From contig CABHON010000016.1 of the NCBI GenBank assembly GCA_902168255.1, positions 1 through 64,000 of the forward strand: a DNA stretch of 64,000 nt. The letters are read 5' to 3'. The stretch comes from an uncultured Legionella sp. (GTDB lineage: Bacteria > Pseudomonadota > Gammaproteobacteria > Legionellales > Legionellaceae). A program made the translations under genes and the position numbers. Shown one piece after another: positions 44,596 through 54,500 of this stretch (position 1 is its first letter; every line of letters begins with the position of its first letter). The notes beneath the pieces are model-generated. The model was not told the DNA's origin. It saw only the letters and a program-made list of their open reading frames with translations, and did no database searches.

Positions 44596-45954
44596 CTATG
44601 ATAGAAAAGTCAATGCTTCTTGTAAGTCTTTAACCGCATATACTGTTAAACCTGGAATAACTTTTTTAGGAGCGTTGGCATGAGGGATAATGGCTCGCTT
44701 AAATCCATGTTTTAATGCTTCTTGCAACCGTTCTTGACCGTTCATCACGGGTCTAATTTCACCTGCTAATCCAATTTCTCCAAAAACAACCCAATCCTTT
44801 TCCAAAGGCCGGTTTTTTAAACTGGATAAAGCGGCAAGGACAATGGCCAGATCTACGGCTGGTTCAAGCACACGCACGCCACCCACTACATTCACAAAAA
44901 CGTCTTGATCGTAAGTAGCTATACCACCATGACGATGCAAAACAGCTAATAACATAACCAGGCGGTTTTGCTCCAACCCTACGGTTAAACGTCTAGGATT
45001 TGAGCCATAGCAGGTATCCACTAATGCTTGAACTTCTACCAACATAGGGCGACTACCTTCCCATGTCACCATAATGACACTGCCCGACATGTTTTCTTGA
45101 GGACGTGATAAAAAAATTGCAGATGGATTGGTCACTTCTTTCAATCCTTTATCCGTCATGCCAAAAACACCGACCTCATTGACAGCACCAAATCGATTTT
45201 TAAAAGCACGAATGAGACGAAAACGACCATCACGTTCACCTTCAAAATAAAGCACAGTATCCACCATATGCTCTAACACACGAGGACCTGCCAATACACC
45301 TTCTTTGGTAACATGACCTACTAAAAAAACCGCTGCTCCCGTTGCTTTTGCAAATCGCACTAATTGCGCTGCACTTTCTCGTACTTGACTTACTGAACCA
45401 GGGGCAGAGGAGATAGTATCGGAATAAATAGTTTGAATTGAATCAATAACTAGAACTTGAGGTGCTGGCGATTCTTTTTCAACTAAAGCAAGAATACGGG
45501 CTACTTGTGTTTCTGCCAAAAGTTTAAGTGCTTCTGCGGGCAAATTAATCCGTTTTGCCCGCAAACTAACTTGTTGTAAGGACTCTTCACCGGTTACATA
45601 CAAAACCGGCATATGTTGAGAAAGATTTACCAATACTTGAAGTAATAAGGTTGATTTCCCAATGCCAGGATCACCCCCAATTAGGACCACTGAACCCGCT
45701 ACTAACCCACCACCTAACGCACGGTTAAACTCAGCCATACCCGTATCCATTCGCACGCCTTCTTCTAAGGAAACATTGGCAAGAGGGGTAATAGCGCCTG
45801 CCGATTCACCTGAATAACCAATCCGTCGAGCATTTTTTTCAGGAATATTTTCTTCTACTAAGCTATTCCAAGCACCACATTGATTACATTGGCCAGCCCA
45901 TTGCGAGAATGTTGCCCCGCAATCGGAACAACTATAACGTATTTTGGATTTCAT
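44596..45954 (-). CDS. radA: DNA repair protein RadA
   Basis: Branch-migration helicase for recombination. The N-terminal zinc finger is YSCSDCGATFSQWAGQCNQCG (cut here: CSDCG and CNQCG). The Walker A is GGDPGIGKSTLLLQ and the RadA-specific motif is KNRFG in FKNRFGAVNE, followed by a Lon-like C-terminal domain. The length of 452 residues is normal. It lies 59 bases upstream of nothing shared with icmT; both are leftward, so icmT might be read from radA or its own promoter in the 59-base gap. Confidence 0.97.
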   Translation of the reverse strand: MKSKIRYSCSDCGATFSQWAGQCNQCGAWNSLVEENIPEKNARRIGYSGESAGAITPLANVSLEEGVRMDTGMAEFNRALGGGLVAGSVVLIGGDPGIGKSTLLLQVLVNLSQHMPVLYVTGEESLQQVSLRAKRINLPAEALKLLAETQVARILALVEKESPAPQVLVIDSIQTIYSDTISSAPGSVSQVRESAAQLVRFAKATGAAVFLVGHVTKEGVLAGPRVLEHMVDTVLYFEGERDGRFRLIRAFKNRFGAVNEVGVFGMTDKGLKEVTNPSAIFLSRPQENMSGSVIMVTWEGSRPMLVEVQALVDTCYGSNPRRLTVGLEQNRLVMLLAVLHRHGGIATYDQDVFVNVVGGVRVLEPAVDLAIVLAALSSLKNRPLEKDWVVFGEIGLAGEIRPVMNGQERLQEALKHGFKRAIIPHANAPKKVIPGLTVYAVKDLQEALTFLS

Positions 45955-46018
45955 TATTCCACTTATTTATCAATAAAAATTCTTTTTGGTGCAACCAGAG
46001 TCAATATATCTTGTAATT

Positions 46019-46052
46019 GCCCGTTGCCGGGCGGGTACAGGACTGCCCCTAT
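46019..46052. repeat. Half copy of the GC-rich palindromic element
   Basis: GCCCGTTGCCGGGCGGG followed by TACAGGACTGCCCCTAT matches the right half of the 56-bp palindrome seen inside the synthetase gene (GCCCGTCGACGGGCGAG plus TACAAGACTCGCCCCTAC), with about seven differences. It lies between radA and the 46078-46204 element. Confidence 0.65.
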
Positions 46053-46077
46053 AACTCAAATTTCATTAAAAAAAATT

Positions 46078-46204
46078 AGTATACTCACAGTAATTGAGTT
46101 GTCAGCGAGGCGCAAGCGAAGAAGACAAGGGAGTGTACAACAAGTACATGACCGCAGTCGATGCAGCTTGCAACGAAGCTGCCGACTCAATTACAAAGAG
46201 TATT
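46078..46204. repeat. MITE-like palindromic element
   Basis: The ends form an imperfect inverted repeat of 27-29 bases: left AGTATACTCACAGTAATTGA..., right end (complement) AATACTCTTTGTAATTGA..., both then reaching a GTCAGC/GGCAGC. The 70-base middle has GTACAACAAGTAC and a second small palindrome. No gene is inside. The right end covers the stop codon of the glycine-zipper gene. A partial copy of the left end is at 7627-7648, which shows that the element is dispersed. Confidence 0.65.
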
Positions 46205-46655
46205 AGTTCACAATCTGCCAAGTACCATTCGACTGCTTACAAGCCGTTCCTTTAACTGTTTCAGCTTTACCATCAATAGTTGCTGTTGTAGTGTATGGAC
46301 GACAAACTTGATTATTTTTAATGTATGTTTTTTGTGGCGTTACCGTATATCGGTTGCCATTATCGCTTGTCCATGTGGTAGGTTGAGAAGCAGCCATGGC
46401 TTGTTGTTGTTTCAAACGATCGGTTTCATCCATTGATTGTCCAATTTTATTTCCTATATATGCCCCCACGACAGCTCCTGCCGCTGCAGCAGCCACTTGG
46501 CCTGATCCGCCTCCAAACTGGCTACCAATAAGACCACCCACAATACCACCTGTTACAGTACCAATATCTTGGTTAGTTGGACCTGTTGAACAACTTGCTA
46601 TAACCAGCGCACCGCAAACAATCGCTGCTGGTAATATTTTTCTGTTTATCTTCAT
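46203..46655 (-). CDS. Glycine-zipper lipoprotein (17-kDa antigen-like)
   Basis: The 150-residue protein has a lipobox ALVIASC (Cys22) and a glycine-zipper two-helix segment, GTVTGGIVGGLIGSQFGGG and AAAAGAVVGAYIGNKIG. The C-terminal 65 residues have a small domain with two Cys (VCRPYTTTATIDG and GTACKQSNGTWQ). This is the build of the rickettsial 17-kDa surface antigen family, which sits in the outer membrane. It is a paralogue of the next gene upstream, from which it is separated by 27 bases. The 3' end is formed by a repeat element. Confidence 0.88.
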   Translation of the reverse strand: MKINRKILPAAIVCGALVIASCSTGPTNQDIGTVTGGIVGGLIGSQFGGGSGQVAAAAAGAVVGAYIGNKIGQSMDETDRLKQQQAMAASQPTTWTSDNGNRYTVTPQKTYIKNNQVCRPYTTTATIDGKAETVKGTACKQSNGTWQIVN

Positions 46656-46682
46656 TTTTTTCTCAATAATTTAGTAATTTAA

Positions 46683-47150
46683 TTAAACGACATTCCAAGC
46701 AGATGTTTTTGGGTTTTGACAGGCTGTGCCCGCTGTTGATTGCGAATAACCTTGTTCATCCATCGCTACATCAAAATGGCGGCAAACTTGTCCTTTATTA
46801 TTGACGTACATTGTTGGATTAGGTTTTACTGTATAAGTAATACCTGTTTTTGGATTTTTCCAATAAGATTCTTGCAACCCATTATTCATCGAAAGCGTCA
46901 TATTTTGTTGATCTTTTTCTTCCATGGACTTTCCAATTTCACTGCCAATAAGGGCGCCACCTACAGCACCAACTCCAGTTGCAACTACTTTTCCTGAACC
47001 TCCGCCAAAAAGACTTCCAATGGCAGCACCAGCAACACCACCAGTTACCAGACCGACTTGTTGCTTGCTTGGAGGTGTTGAACAACTGGTTAAAAGCGCA
47101 CAACCAACCACCACAGTTGCCATCACTTGTTTTATTCTTAATTGACGCAT
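46683..47150 (-). CDS. Glycine-zipper lipoprotein, paralogue
   Basis: The ATG at 47150 (155 residues) has GGAG nine bases upstream; an ATG at 47165 would add five residues. The lipobox is CALLTSC (Cys23). The glycine zipper is GLVTGGVAGAAIGSLFGGG and GVGAVGGALIGSEIG, and the C-terminal domain has VCRHFDVAMDEQGYS and GTACQNPKTSAW, with the same Cys spacing as the downstream copy. The two genes are a tandem duplication that has diverged strongly, and they are likely transcribed together. Confidence 0.88.
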   Translation of the reverse strand: MRQLRIKQVMATVVVGCALLTSCSTPPSKQQVGLVTGGVAGAAIGSLFGGGSGKVVATGVGAVGGALIGSEIGKSMEEKDQQNMTLSMNNGLQESYWKNPKTGITYTVKPNPTMYVNNKGQVCRHFDVAMDEQGYSQSTAGTACQNPKTSAWNVV

Positions 47151-47206
47151 AGTTAAAGTCTCCATTAGTCCAAGTTAGAGTCAATATAACACAATAACGT
47201 TTTTTT

Positions 47207-48307
47207 TCAACCGCGCGGACGCGCCTGCGTTACCAACTCATAAGGACTTGTATTGGCAAATGATGCAACTTTCTCTACAGGCAAATGTTTCCCCCATAAT
47301 TCGACCACATCCCCTATCTGTACTGAAGATTCCTCTGAAATATCTATTGCTAGCATATCCATTGAAACTCGCCCTACCACAGGGTAATACTTACCTTTAA
47401 TCCATACTTTTGCATCAGCGGTAACATGTCGTGGGTAGCCATCACCATATCCTGCTGCAACAATGCCTACTTTCGCTGGTTTGGCAGCACTCCAAATAGC
47501 GCCATATCCAACTGATTCACCCATTTTACATGTTTTTATTGCTACAATATGAGATTGAAAAGTCATAACCGGTTCTAGCCCTAAATCTCTTCCTGTTTTA
47601 TTAGCAAAAGGCGAAATACCATATAACATAATACCGGGCCTGACATATCCCTGTCTTGCATTTGGCCAACCTATAATACCAGCAGAGTTCGCCAAGCTAC
47701 GTTTTGCGGTAAGATGGTTAGGCAATGTCCTCATCATCGATTCAAACTGCTCAATTTGTTTTTGCGTCATGGGATTATCTAGTTCATCTGCACACGCAAA
47801 ATGTGTCATAAAACCAATTGGCTTATTGATATAGGCACAAGTATTTAACATCTTATAAGCATTTAACACATCTTCAGACGCAAAACCCAATCGATGCATG
47901 CCTGTCTCAATTTTAAGCCATGCATTAATCGGTTGGTATATAGGTTTAGTAGCTGAAAAGGCTAGCAGTGATTCAATTTGCCAAAAGGAGTGAACCACAA
48001 CATCAAAACGACCTTCAAAAACTTCATCCCATCCGTCTTTGGCAAAAACACCCCCCATAATCATAATAGATTTATTAGGCATAATATCCCGCAATGCTTT
48101 AGCTTCCTCTAAACAAGCCACACCTAAAACATCCACTACCGGTTCAAGAATTTGGCTTACATGCTTTAATCCATGGCCATAAGCATTTGCTTTTACCATA
48201 GCAATGATATGCACAGGCACAGACGAGTTCTCTAAAAAAGATTTAATGCATTCAACATTATGGAGTAAAGCTTCATTATCAATAAGAAGCTCCGTACGAC
48301 TATTCAT
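47207..48307 (-). CDS. alr: Alanine racemase
   Basis: PLP enzyme that makes D-alanine for peptidoglycan. The PLP lysine is in MVKANAYGHG. The catalytic Tyr of the C-terminal domain is in VGYGAIWSA, and the GYGDGYPR and GRVSMDMLAID motifs are present. The ATG at 48307 gives 366 residues; a GTG at 48322 is possible. It overlaps the end of dnaB by 8 bases, the dnaB-alr order being common in gammaproteobacteria. Confidence 0.96.
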   Translation of the reverse strand: MNSRTELLIDNEALLHNVECIKSFLENSSVPVHIIAMVKANAYGHGLKHVSQILEPVVDVLGVACLEEAKALRDIMPNKSIMIMGGVFAKDGWDEVFEGRFDVVVHSFWQIESLLAFSATKPIYQPINAWLKIETGMHRLGFASEDVLNAYKMLNTCAYINKPIGFMTHFACADELDNPMTQKQIEQFESMMRTLPNHLTAKRSLANSAGIIGWPNARQGYVRPGIMLYGISPFANKTGRDLGLEPVMTFQSHIVAIKTCKMGESVGYGAIWSAAKPAKVGIVAAGYGDGYPRHVTADAKVWIKGKYYPVVGRVSMDMLAIDISEESSVQIGDVVELWGKHLPVEKVASFANTSPYELVTQARPRG

Positions 48308-49700
48308 AACCTTGAGGTCCACTAAATGCTAAATTTTCAAATCGCGTATGTTGAGCCAAAAAGGCTAAGCGTATTTTACCAACAGGTCCATTTCTATGTT
48401 TAGCAATGATAATTTCGGCAGTTCCCTTATCCATACTTTCTTGATTATAAACTTCATCACGGTAAATAAAAACAATAAGATCCGCATCCTGCTCAATAGC
48501 GCCAGATTCACGCAAGTCGGACATCATAGGACGGCGATCCGAGCGTTGCTCTAAACTACGGTTTAACTGAGATAATGCAATTACAGGAACATTCAGCTCA
48601 CGTGCTAATTCTTTCAAGCTACGAGAAATTTCCGAAATTTCTGCAGTACGGTTATCCACTTTAAAACCAGGGACACGCATCAATTGTAAATAGTCAATCA
48701 CCACCAAGCCTAACTCACCATGCTCTTTTGCTAAACGTCTCGCCCTTGCACGCACCTCCATTGGGCTAAGTCCTGGTGTATCATCAATAAACAAAGGCGC
48801 TTCTGAAAGAATATTTACCACAGACATAATTCGAGAAAAGTCACTGTCATCCAGTTTTCCTGCCCGAATATTAGCAAGATTTACCCGCCCTAAGGACGCA
48901 ATCATTCTCATGACCAATGCGTCTGCGGGCATCTCCATAGAAAAAACCAATACTGGTTTTTTATGTTGGACCGCTGAGTATTCAGCCAAGTTCATTACTA
49001 ATGTAGTCTTACCCATAGAAGGACGACCTGCCACAATAATAAGATCCGATTTTTGCAAACCTGATGTCATATCATCCAGATCAGTAAACCCTGTTGCCAT
49101 ACCAGTAACAGTACCTGCTGATTTATGTAAGTAATCAATTTTATCTACTGCTGACGCTAAAATATCTTTTAACATCAGAATGTTTCCTTGTGAGCCTGTT
49201 TGTTCCGCAATAGCAAATACTTTCGCTTCGGCATTGTTTAAAAGCTCTTTTAATTCCCGTCCTTCTGGATTGAACGCTGAATCAGCAATCTCGTTGGACA
49301 CACCAATTAATTGTCGAAGTACGGATTTTTCACGAACAATATCAGAATATGTGGCAATGTTGGCAACCGTGCGAATATCATTCACCATTTCCCACAAATA
49401 GCTTTCTCCGCCAACCGCCTCTAATTTTCCTGAAGAATTTAAGGCATCAATAACGGTAATCACATCAAAAGGTTGGGAACGTCTTGCTAATTCTTTTAAG
49501 ACACCAAATAAGATCCGATGTTCTGGTCGATAAAAATCTTCCTCAACAACTCGCCCGCCAACTTTTTCCCATGCTTCATGATCCAGCATAACACCACCCA
49601 AAATGGAGCGTTCAGCCTCAATAAAATGAGGAGGAACCTTCAACATATCAGTGGTTTTATCATTATGTTTTGTTGTGTTTGTAAATTTTTTCTTTTCCAT
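48300..49700 (-). CDS. dnaB: Replicative DNA helicase DnaB
   Basis: Hexameric helicase at the fork. From the ATG at 49700 it has 466 residues: N-terminal domain with PPHFIEAERSILGGVMLD, Walker A GRPSMGKTTLVMNLA, Walker B LVVIDYLQLM, and DLRESGAIEQDADLIVFIYRD near the C-terminus. No intein is present. A longer frame from 49769 is unlikely. It is followed by alr with overlap. Confidence 0.97.
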   Translation of the reverse strand: MEKKKFTNTTKHNDKTTDMLKVPPHFIEAERSILGGVMLDHEAWEKVGGRVVEEDFYRPEHRILFGVLKELARRSQPFDVITVIDALNSSGKLEAVGGESYLWEMVNDIRTVANIATYSDIVREKSVLRQLIGVSNEIADSAFNPEGRELKELLNNAEAKVFAIAEQTGSQGNILMLKDILASAVDKIDYLHKSAGTVTGMATGFTDLDDMTSGLQKSDLIIVAGRPSMGKTTLVMNLAEYSAVQHKKPVLVFSMEMPADALVMRMIASLGRVNLANIRAGKLDDSDFSRIMSVVNILSEAPLFIDDTPGLSPMEVRARARRLAKEHGELGLVVIDYLQLMRVPGFKVDNRTAEISEISRSLKELARELNVPVIALSQLNRSLEQRSDRRPMMSDLRESGAIEQDADLIVFIYRDEVYNQESMDKGTAEIIIAKHRNGPVGKIRLAFLAQHTRFENLAFSGPQGYE

Positions 49701-49860
49701 GATTGTTTGTTTGTTATTTTTTGCTAATTTTACCCTTAAAATCATTAATTCGCCATTAGGTATTGCCATGAATATAAAAATTTTTTTAGCTTAACTATTT
49801 GCTTCGAAATAAAACTATGGTAATAATTGATTATTCTTAATCTAGAAACGAGGTAACACG

Positions 49861-50199
49861 ATGGCCGAAAAGAAAAAACCTGCGATTAAAGAGACTCAAA
49901 CTCAATCGCAAATTATTGCTCATATTGCTGAACAATTGTCCTTAACAAGAAAACAAGTTACCGCGGTATTTGAAGTAACTGCTGAACTTGCTAGCAGACA
50001 CATCTCTAAAAATGGTTCTGGGGAATTTAAAATCCCTCATATGGGCATTAAAATTATGCGAAAAACAAAGCCAGCAACGAAGAAACGTAAAGGCGTTAAC
50101 CCAGCTACAGGTGAACCAATCGAAATTGCAGCTAAACCTAAACGTGACGTGGTTAAACTTGGTGCATTAAAAGCGCTTAAAGATATTTTAGAGAAATAA
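49861..50199 (+). CDS. HU-like DNA-binding protein
   Basis: The 112-residue basic protein is related to HU/IHF: SQIIAHIAEQLSLTRKQVTAVF helix pair, then FKIPHMGIKI, a basic arm KPATKKRKGVNPATGEPI and AAKPKRDVVKLGALKALKDIL. The GVNPATGEPI segment matches the DNA-inserting arm of HU (RNPQTGEPI-like). The N-terminal extension of about 12 residues is Lys/Gln-rich. A ribosome site (CGAGG) lies nine bases upstream. It is a single gene. Confidence 0.92.
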   Translation: MAEKKKPAIKETQTQSQIIAHIAEQLSLTRKQVTAVFEVTAELASRHISKNGSGEFKIPHMGIKIMRKTKPATKKRKGVNPATGEPIEIAAKPKRDVVKLGALKALKDILEK

Positions 50200-50326
50200 G
50201 GGTATATTTTAAAATTTAGGAAGGTGTGGTGTAAGACTTCCTCTTTTGTAAAACTCATTCTAATGAGTTACAAATGAAAAGTTCACCACATTTTATTACT
50301 TTAAAACCTCTCTACAACCATACATT

Positions 50327-51451
50327 ATGAACGTTATCCATCTTGCTCAAACCCTCATACGATTTCCTTCTATCACACCTGAGGATGCTGGATGCCAAAA
50401 ATTTCTAGACAAGACACTTCAAGAAATGGGATTTTCTGTTCAACACTTAGATTGCGGCCGGGTAAAAAATTTATGGGCAAGGTACGGAACTAATGAACCA
50501 CTGTTTATTTTTGCAGGACACACAGATGTCGTTCCTCCCGGTGATTTAGCACTTTGGGATTCACCACCTTTTGAACCACAAATTCGGGATGATTATCTTT
50601 TTGGTCGAGGGGCTTGTGATATGAAAGGAAGCCTTGCTGCCATGATAGTTGCAGTTCATGATTTTCTTCATAAAAAACCTACCTTTCAGGGTAGTGTTGG
50701 ATTTCTCATTACAAGTGGGGAAGAAGGTAACGATTATAATGATGGCACACCTTATGTTATGAAAAAACTCGCTGAAACTGGCCAAATTCCCCGTTATTGC
50801 ATCGTTGGAGAACCTTCTTGCACCACTGCATTAGGTGATACCATAAAAGTGGGACGCCGAGGCTCTTTAACCGCACACTTAAAAATCCTAGGCAAACAAG
50901 GACACGTAGCTTATCCACACTTGGCACAAAATCCTATCCATCAATCCAGTGCATTTTTCACTGAACTGGTTCATACTCAATGGGATAAGGGTAATACGTT
51001 TTTTCCTGCAACCACTTTACAAATTACGCAATTCTCTGCGGATTCAGGCGGAAGCAATGTAATTCCAGGTGAACTAAACGTTACCTTTAATTTCCGTTAT
51101 GCCCCTGTTTCTACACGAGAACAATTGCAACAAAAAATTGAAACGCTACTAAAAAAATATACACTTAAATACACGATTGAATGGCATCTTAGTGGTTTAC
51201 CTTTTTTAACTGAAAGTGGCCCTCTTATTGAAACCACTCAACAAATTATTCAAGAAATATGTCAATTAACCCCCGATTTATCCACAAGTGGAGGCACTTC
51301 AGATGGACGATTTATTGCGCCTTATGGGGTAGATGTAATAGAGTTAGGGTTAATTAATAAAACCATTCATCAAATTAACGAATCTGCCTCTGTTGCAAGC
51401 TTACAACAACTTTGCAAAATATATGAGAAAGTGCTTGAGGCACTCTTCTAA
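50327..51451 (+). CDS. dapE: Succinyl-diaminopimelate desuccinylase
   Basis: Zinc amidase of the lysine/diaminopimelate pathway. The M20 motifs are present: FAGHTDVVPPGD, GRGACDMKGSLAAMI, TSGEEGNDYNDGTPYVM, and the late STSGGTSDGRFI. The length of 374 residues is normal. The start ATG is at the edge of an AT-rich leader without strong ribosome site. The stop lies 62 bases before the synthetase gene, and the two are in the same direction, but a joint role is unlikely. Confidence 0.96.
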   Translation: MNVIHLAQTLIRFPSITPEDAGCQKFLDKTLQEMGFSVQHLDCGRVKNLWARYGTNEPLFIFAGHTDVVPPGDLALWDSPPFEPQIRDDYLFGRGACDMKGSLAAMIVAVHDFLHKKPTFQGSVGFLITSGEEGNDYNDGTPYVMKKLAETGQIPRYCIVGEPSCTTALGDTIKVGRRGSLTAHLKILGKQGHVAYPHLAQNPIHQSSAFFTELVHTQWDKGNTFFPATTLQITQFSADSGGSNVIPGELNVTFNFRYAPVSTREQLQQKIETLLKKYTLKYTIEWHLSGLPFLTESGPLIETTQQIIQEICQLTPDLSTSGGTSDGRFIAPYGVDVIELGLINKTIHQINESASVASLQQLCKIYEKVLEALF

Positions 51452-51513
51452 ATCTGATAGAGTTATTAAAATATTATTAAATTTGTAACAAGATTGCGCT
51501 CTAAGGTCTCCCT

Positions 51514-54500
51514 ATGACGATATCTCATTCCAACACTTCCCTCTCGGTCGCACAAAAACGTATCTGGTTCGAATGCCAAAGTGGGGAAATTTTACAAAAC
51601 TCTGTTGTCTTAGCTTATGAAATAGAAGGTGAACTATCTCATTCTGTCTTACAAAAAGCCTTATCTCAACTAGTTGAAGAACATGATATTTTTAGAACAA
51701 CTATTTTTAGTTCTAACAAAAATTTAGAACGCTTTGTGCATGAGCACATGAAAGTTGAATTAAAATGTGTTTCATTAGAACCGAATAGCGATATTTATCC
51801 AACTATCCAACATCTTGTTAACAAACCTTTTAATATTGCTACGGGTCCTCTTTTTCGATTCCATCTCCTACAAAAAACACCACAACAAAGTATTTTTTTG
51901 TTAGTTTTTCATCGATTAATTATAAATACCTGTTCTCTCAAAAAAATTGTGAGAGAAATTTCAAAAAATTATCAGACCCTATTTTCTCAATCATCGTCCC
52001 CGCTTGAACCGGCACTTTCTTACAGCAATCTGATTGCTTATGAAAAAAAATACCGGGAAGAATCTCACTATCGTGAAACCATACGCCACTGGACCAGCCG
52101 CATTAAAGATAAACAATTTCATTTAGATTTAACCCGATTGCCTGAATCAGAAGAAACTCTTTCTCATGTGCGTTCAAAACGTATCACGCTCAGTAAAAAA
52201 ATAAATGAAAAAATATCGGCTTTTTGTCAAAAATTTTCCTGCACACCAGAACATCTTTTTTTAACTACTTTACAAGCATTATTATATCGCTATACGGACA
52301 CCCAAGATATTATTATCAATCGTCCCGAAGAAATTGTTTATAAAGAAGAATGGAAAAATTTAATAGGTCCCACAGGCAATATTCTTCCTTGGAATGTTCG
52401 TATTCATGCAAATATGAGCTGTTTGGAATTATTCGCACAGAATCAGCAATTTGATAGTTATAAAAAATACTACCCACATGCCCATATAACCGATATTGTT
52501 CGAACCATTCGAAGCCGTTTTAATCATCATTTTGATGGTTTTTTTACTAATGTTTCTTTGGAGCAAGAATCGATTCCTTTTCATGAGTTTGTTTTACCTG
52601 AAGTAAGTATTCGTGCTTTACCGCAATATATTCATCGTACTAGAACAGAAGAACTCCAAGTATTTTTTAATGAGTATAAGCAACAGTTTTTCTTATCTTT
52701 TGACTATGCAGCCAAATTATCTTCAAAATCAGTTGAACATTTTGCGACTCATTATGAAAATCTTTTAGAAAACATATTACAAGATCCAACAAAAAAACTT
52801 TCAACCATTAATTTTTTACCTTCAGAAACTATTCAACAATTATTAGGTCCTGTCATTTCTTCCAATCCAATTTATCCTGATATTGTTACATTATTCGAAA
52901 AAACAGTTGAGCTTTACCCTCATCATACCGCGGTGGTTGATGAAAAAGAATCATTAACCTATGCACAACTTAATCAAGCAGCGAATCAATTAGCCCACGC
53001 ATTAAAATCAGCCAGTAACAAAACCGAAAATTCACTAGGGAAAAGTAATCGTATTGGTCTTGCGATGGGACGAAATGTTCGGATGGTTATCGCCACGTTG
53101 GGAATATTAAAAGCTGGTGCCGCGTATGTGCCACTTGATCCAGCGTATCCACAAGAACGTTTGGCTTATATGATAAAAGATGCCAATATTTCTCTTGTTG
53201 TTACTGAAAAACCATTTGACTCATTCATTCAGTCTTGCCACACGGTAGAAACATTTTTGCTTAGTGAGTCACTTAATACATTAAAATCATTCCCTATTGA
53301 CAATATTTCCACAAAACCATCCTTAAATGATCTCGCTTATGTCATTTATACCTCTGGTTCTACAGGAAAACCCAAAGGTGTATTGGTTCCTCATCGCGGC
53401 TTACCTAATCTGGCACAATATCAACAAAAACTTTTTTCATTAGAACCACAAACACGCTGTTTACAGGCCGGCTCTATTAACTTTGATATTACCGCTTTTG
53501 AACTTTTTGCCCCATTAATCTTTGGTGGAAGCTTATATATTGCCAATGATGAACAACGTCGTTTACCTTTAAAACTCCAAGATTTTATTATTCGTCAAAA
53601 AATTGAAATTGTTGTGACAACACCCTCTGTTTTGGCTCATTTTGACTGGGTATCCATGCCTGATGTGCGAGTTATTACGGTATGCGGCGAGGCTTGTGAA
53701 CAAAAATTAATGGACTTTTGGGCGCAAGGTCGAATCTTTATTAATGGGTATGGCCCTACGGAAATTACCATGGGTTCTCATTTTAAAATCTATGAGCCCA
53801 ACACAGTGTTTAATAACTTAGGGCCTGTAGTCCCTAATGTTAAAGCCTTTATTTTAGACAGCCATAAAAATTTATTACCCGATGGCATGCCAGGTGAACT
53901 CTATATCGGCGGTGTTGGTGTAGCAAAAGGCTACTTAAATTTACCCCAACAAACCCAAGAAAAATTTATTCAAAATCCTTTTATATCCCTTCTTGTGCCT
54001 GCCCGTCGACGGGCGAGCACAAGACTCGCCCCTACGCAATCGCCTTTGCCATTCGAAGATATCCTCTATCGAACCAATGACATTGCCTATCGTCTTGAAG
54101 ATGGCGATTTTATGTATTTAGGGCGCAATGATGATCAAGTTAAAATTCGAGGACTTCGAGTAGAATTAGGTGAAATTGAAGAAAAAATTAAAACCTATCC
54201 CGACATTGAACGAGTATTAGTTCGTGCTTTTTCTCATGAAACACTAGGTAAAGTACTTGTTGGCTATTTTATTCAAAACACGCTTAAAAAACCGATTGAA
54301 GAACCTGCACTTCGCCACTACTTGCAATCCTGTTTACCGGAACATATGGTTCCTTCTTATTTAATAAAAGTACCGCATTTTCCTATTATGCGTAATGGAA
54401 AAATTGATTATCAAGCTCTTCCCAATCCCTTTATATCCGCAGAACATTTCGATCATGAACAATGTAGCAAAATCGAACAAGTTTTAATTCATATTTTTGC

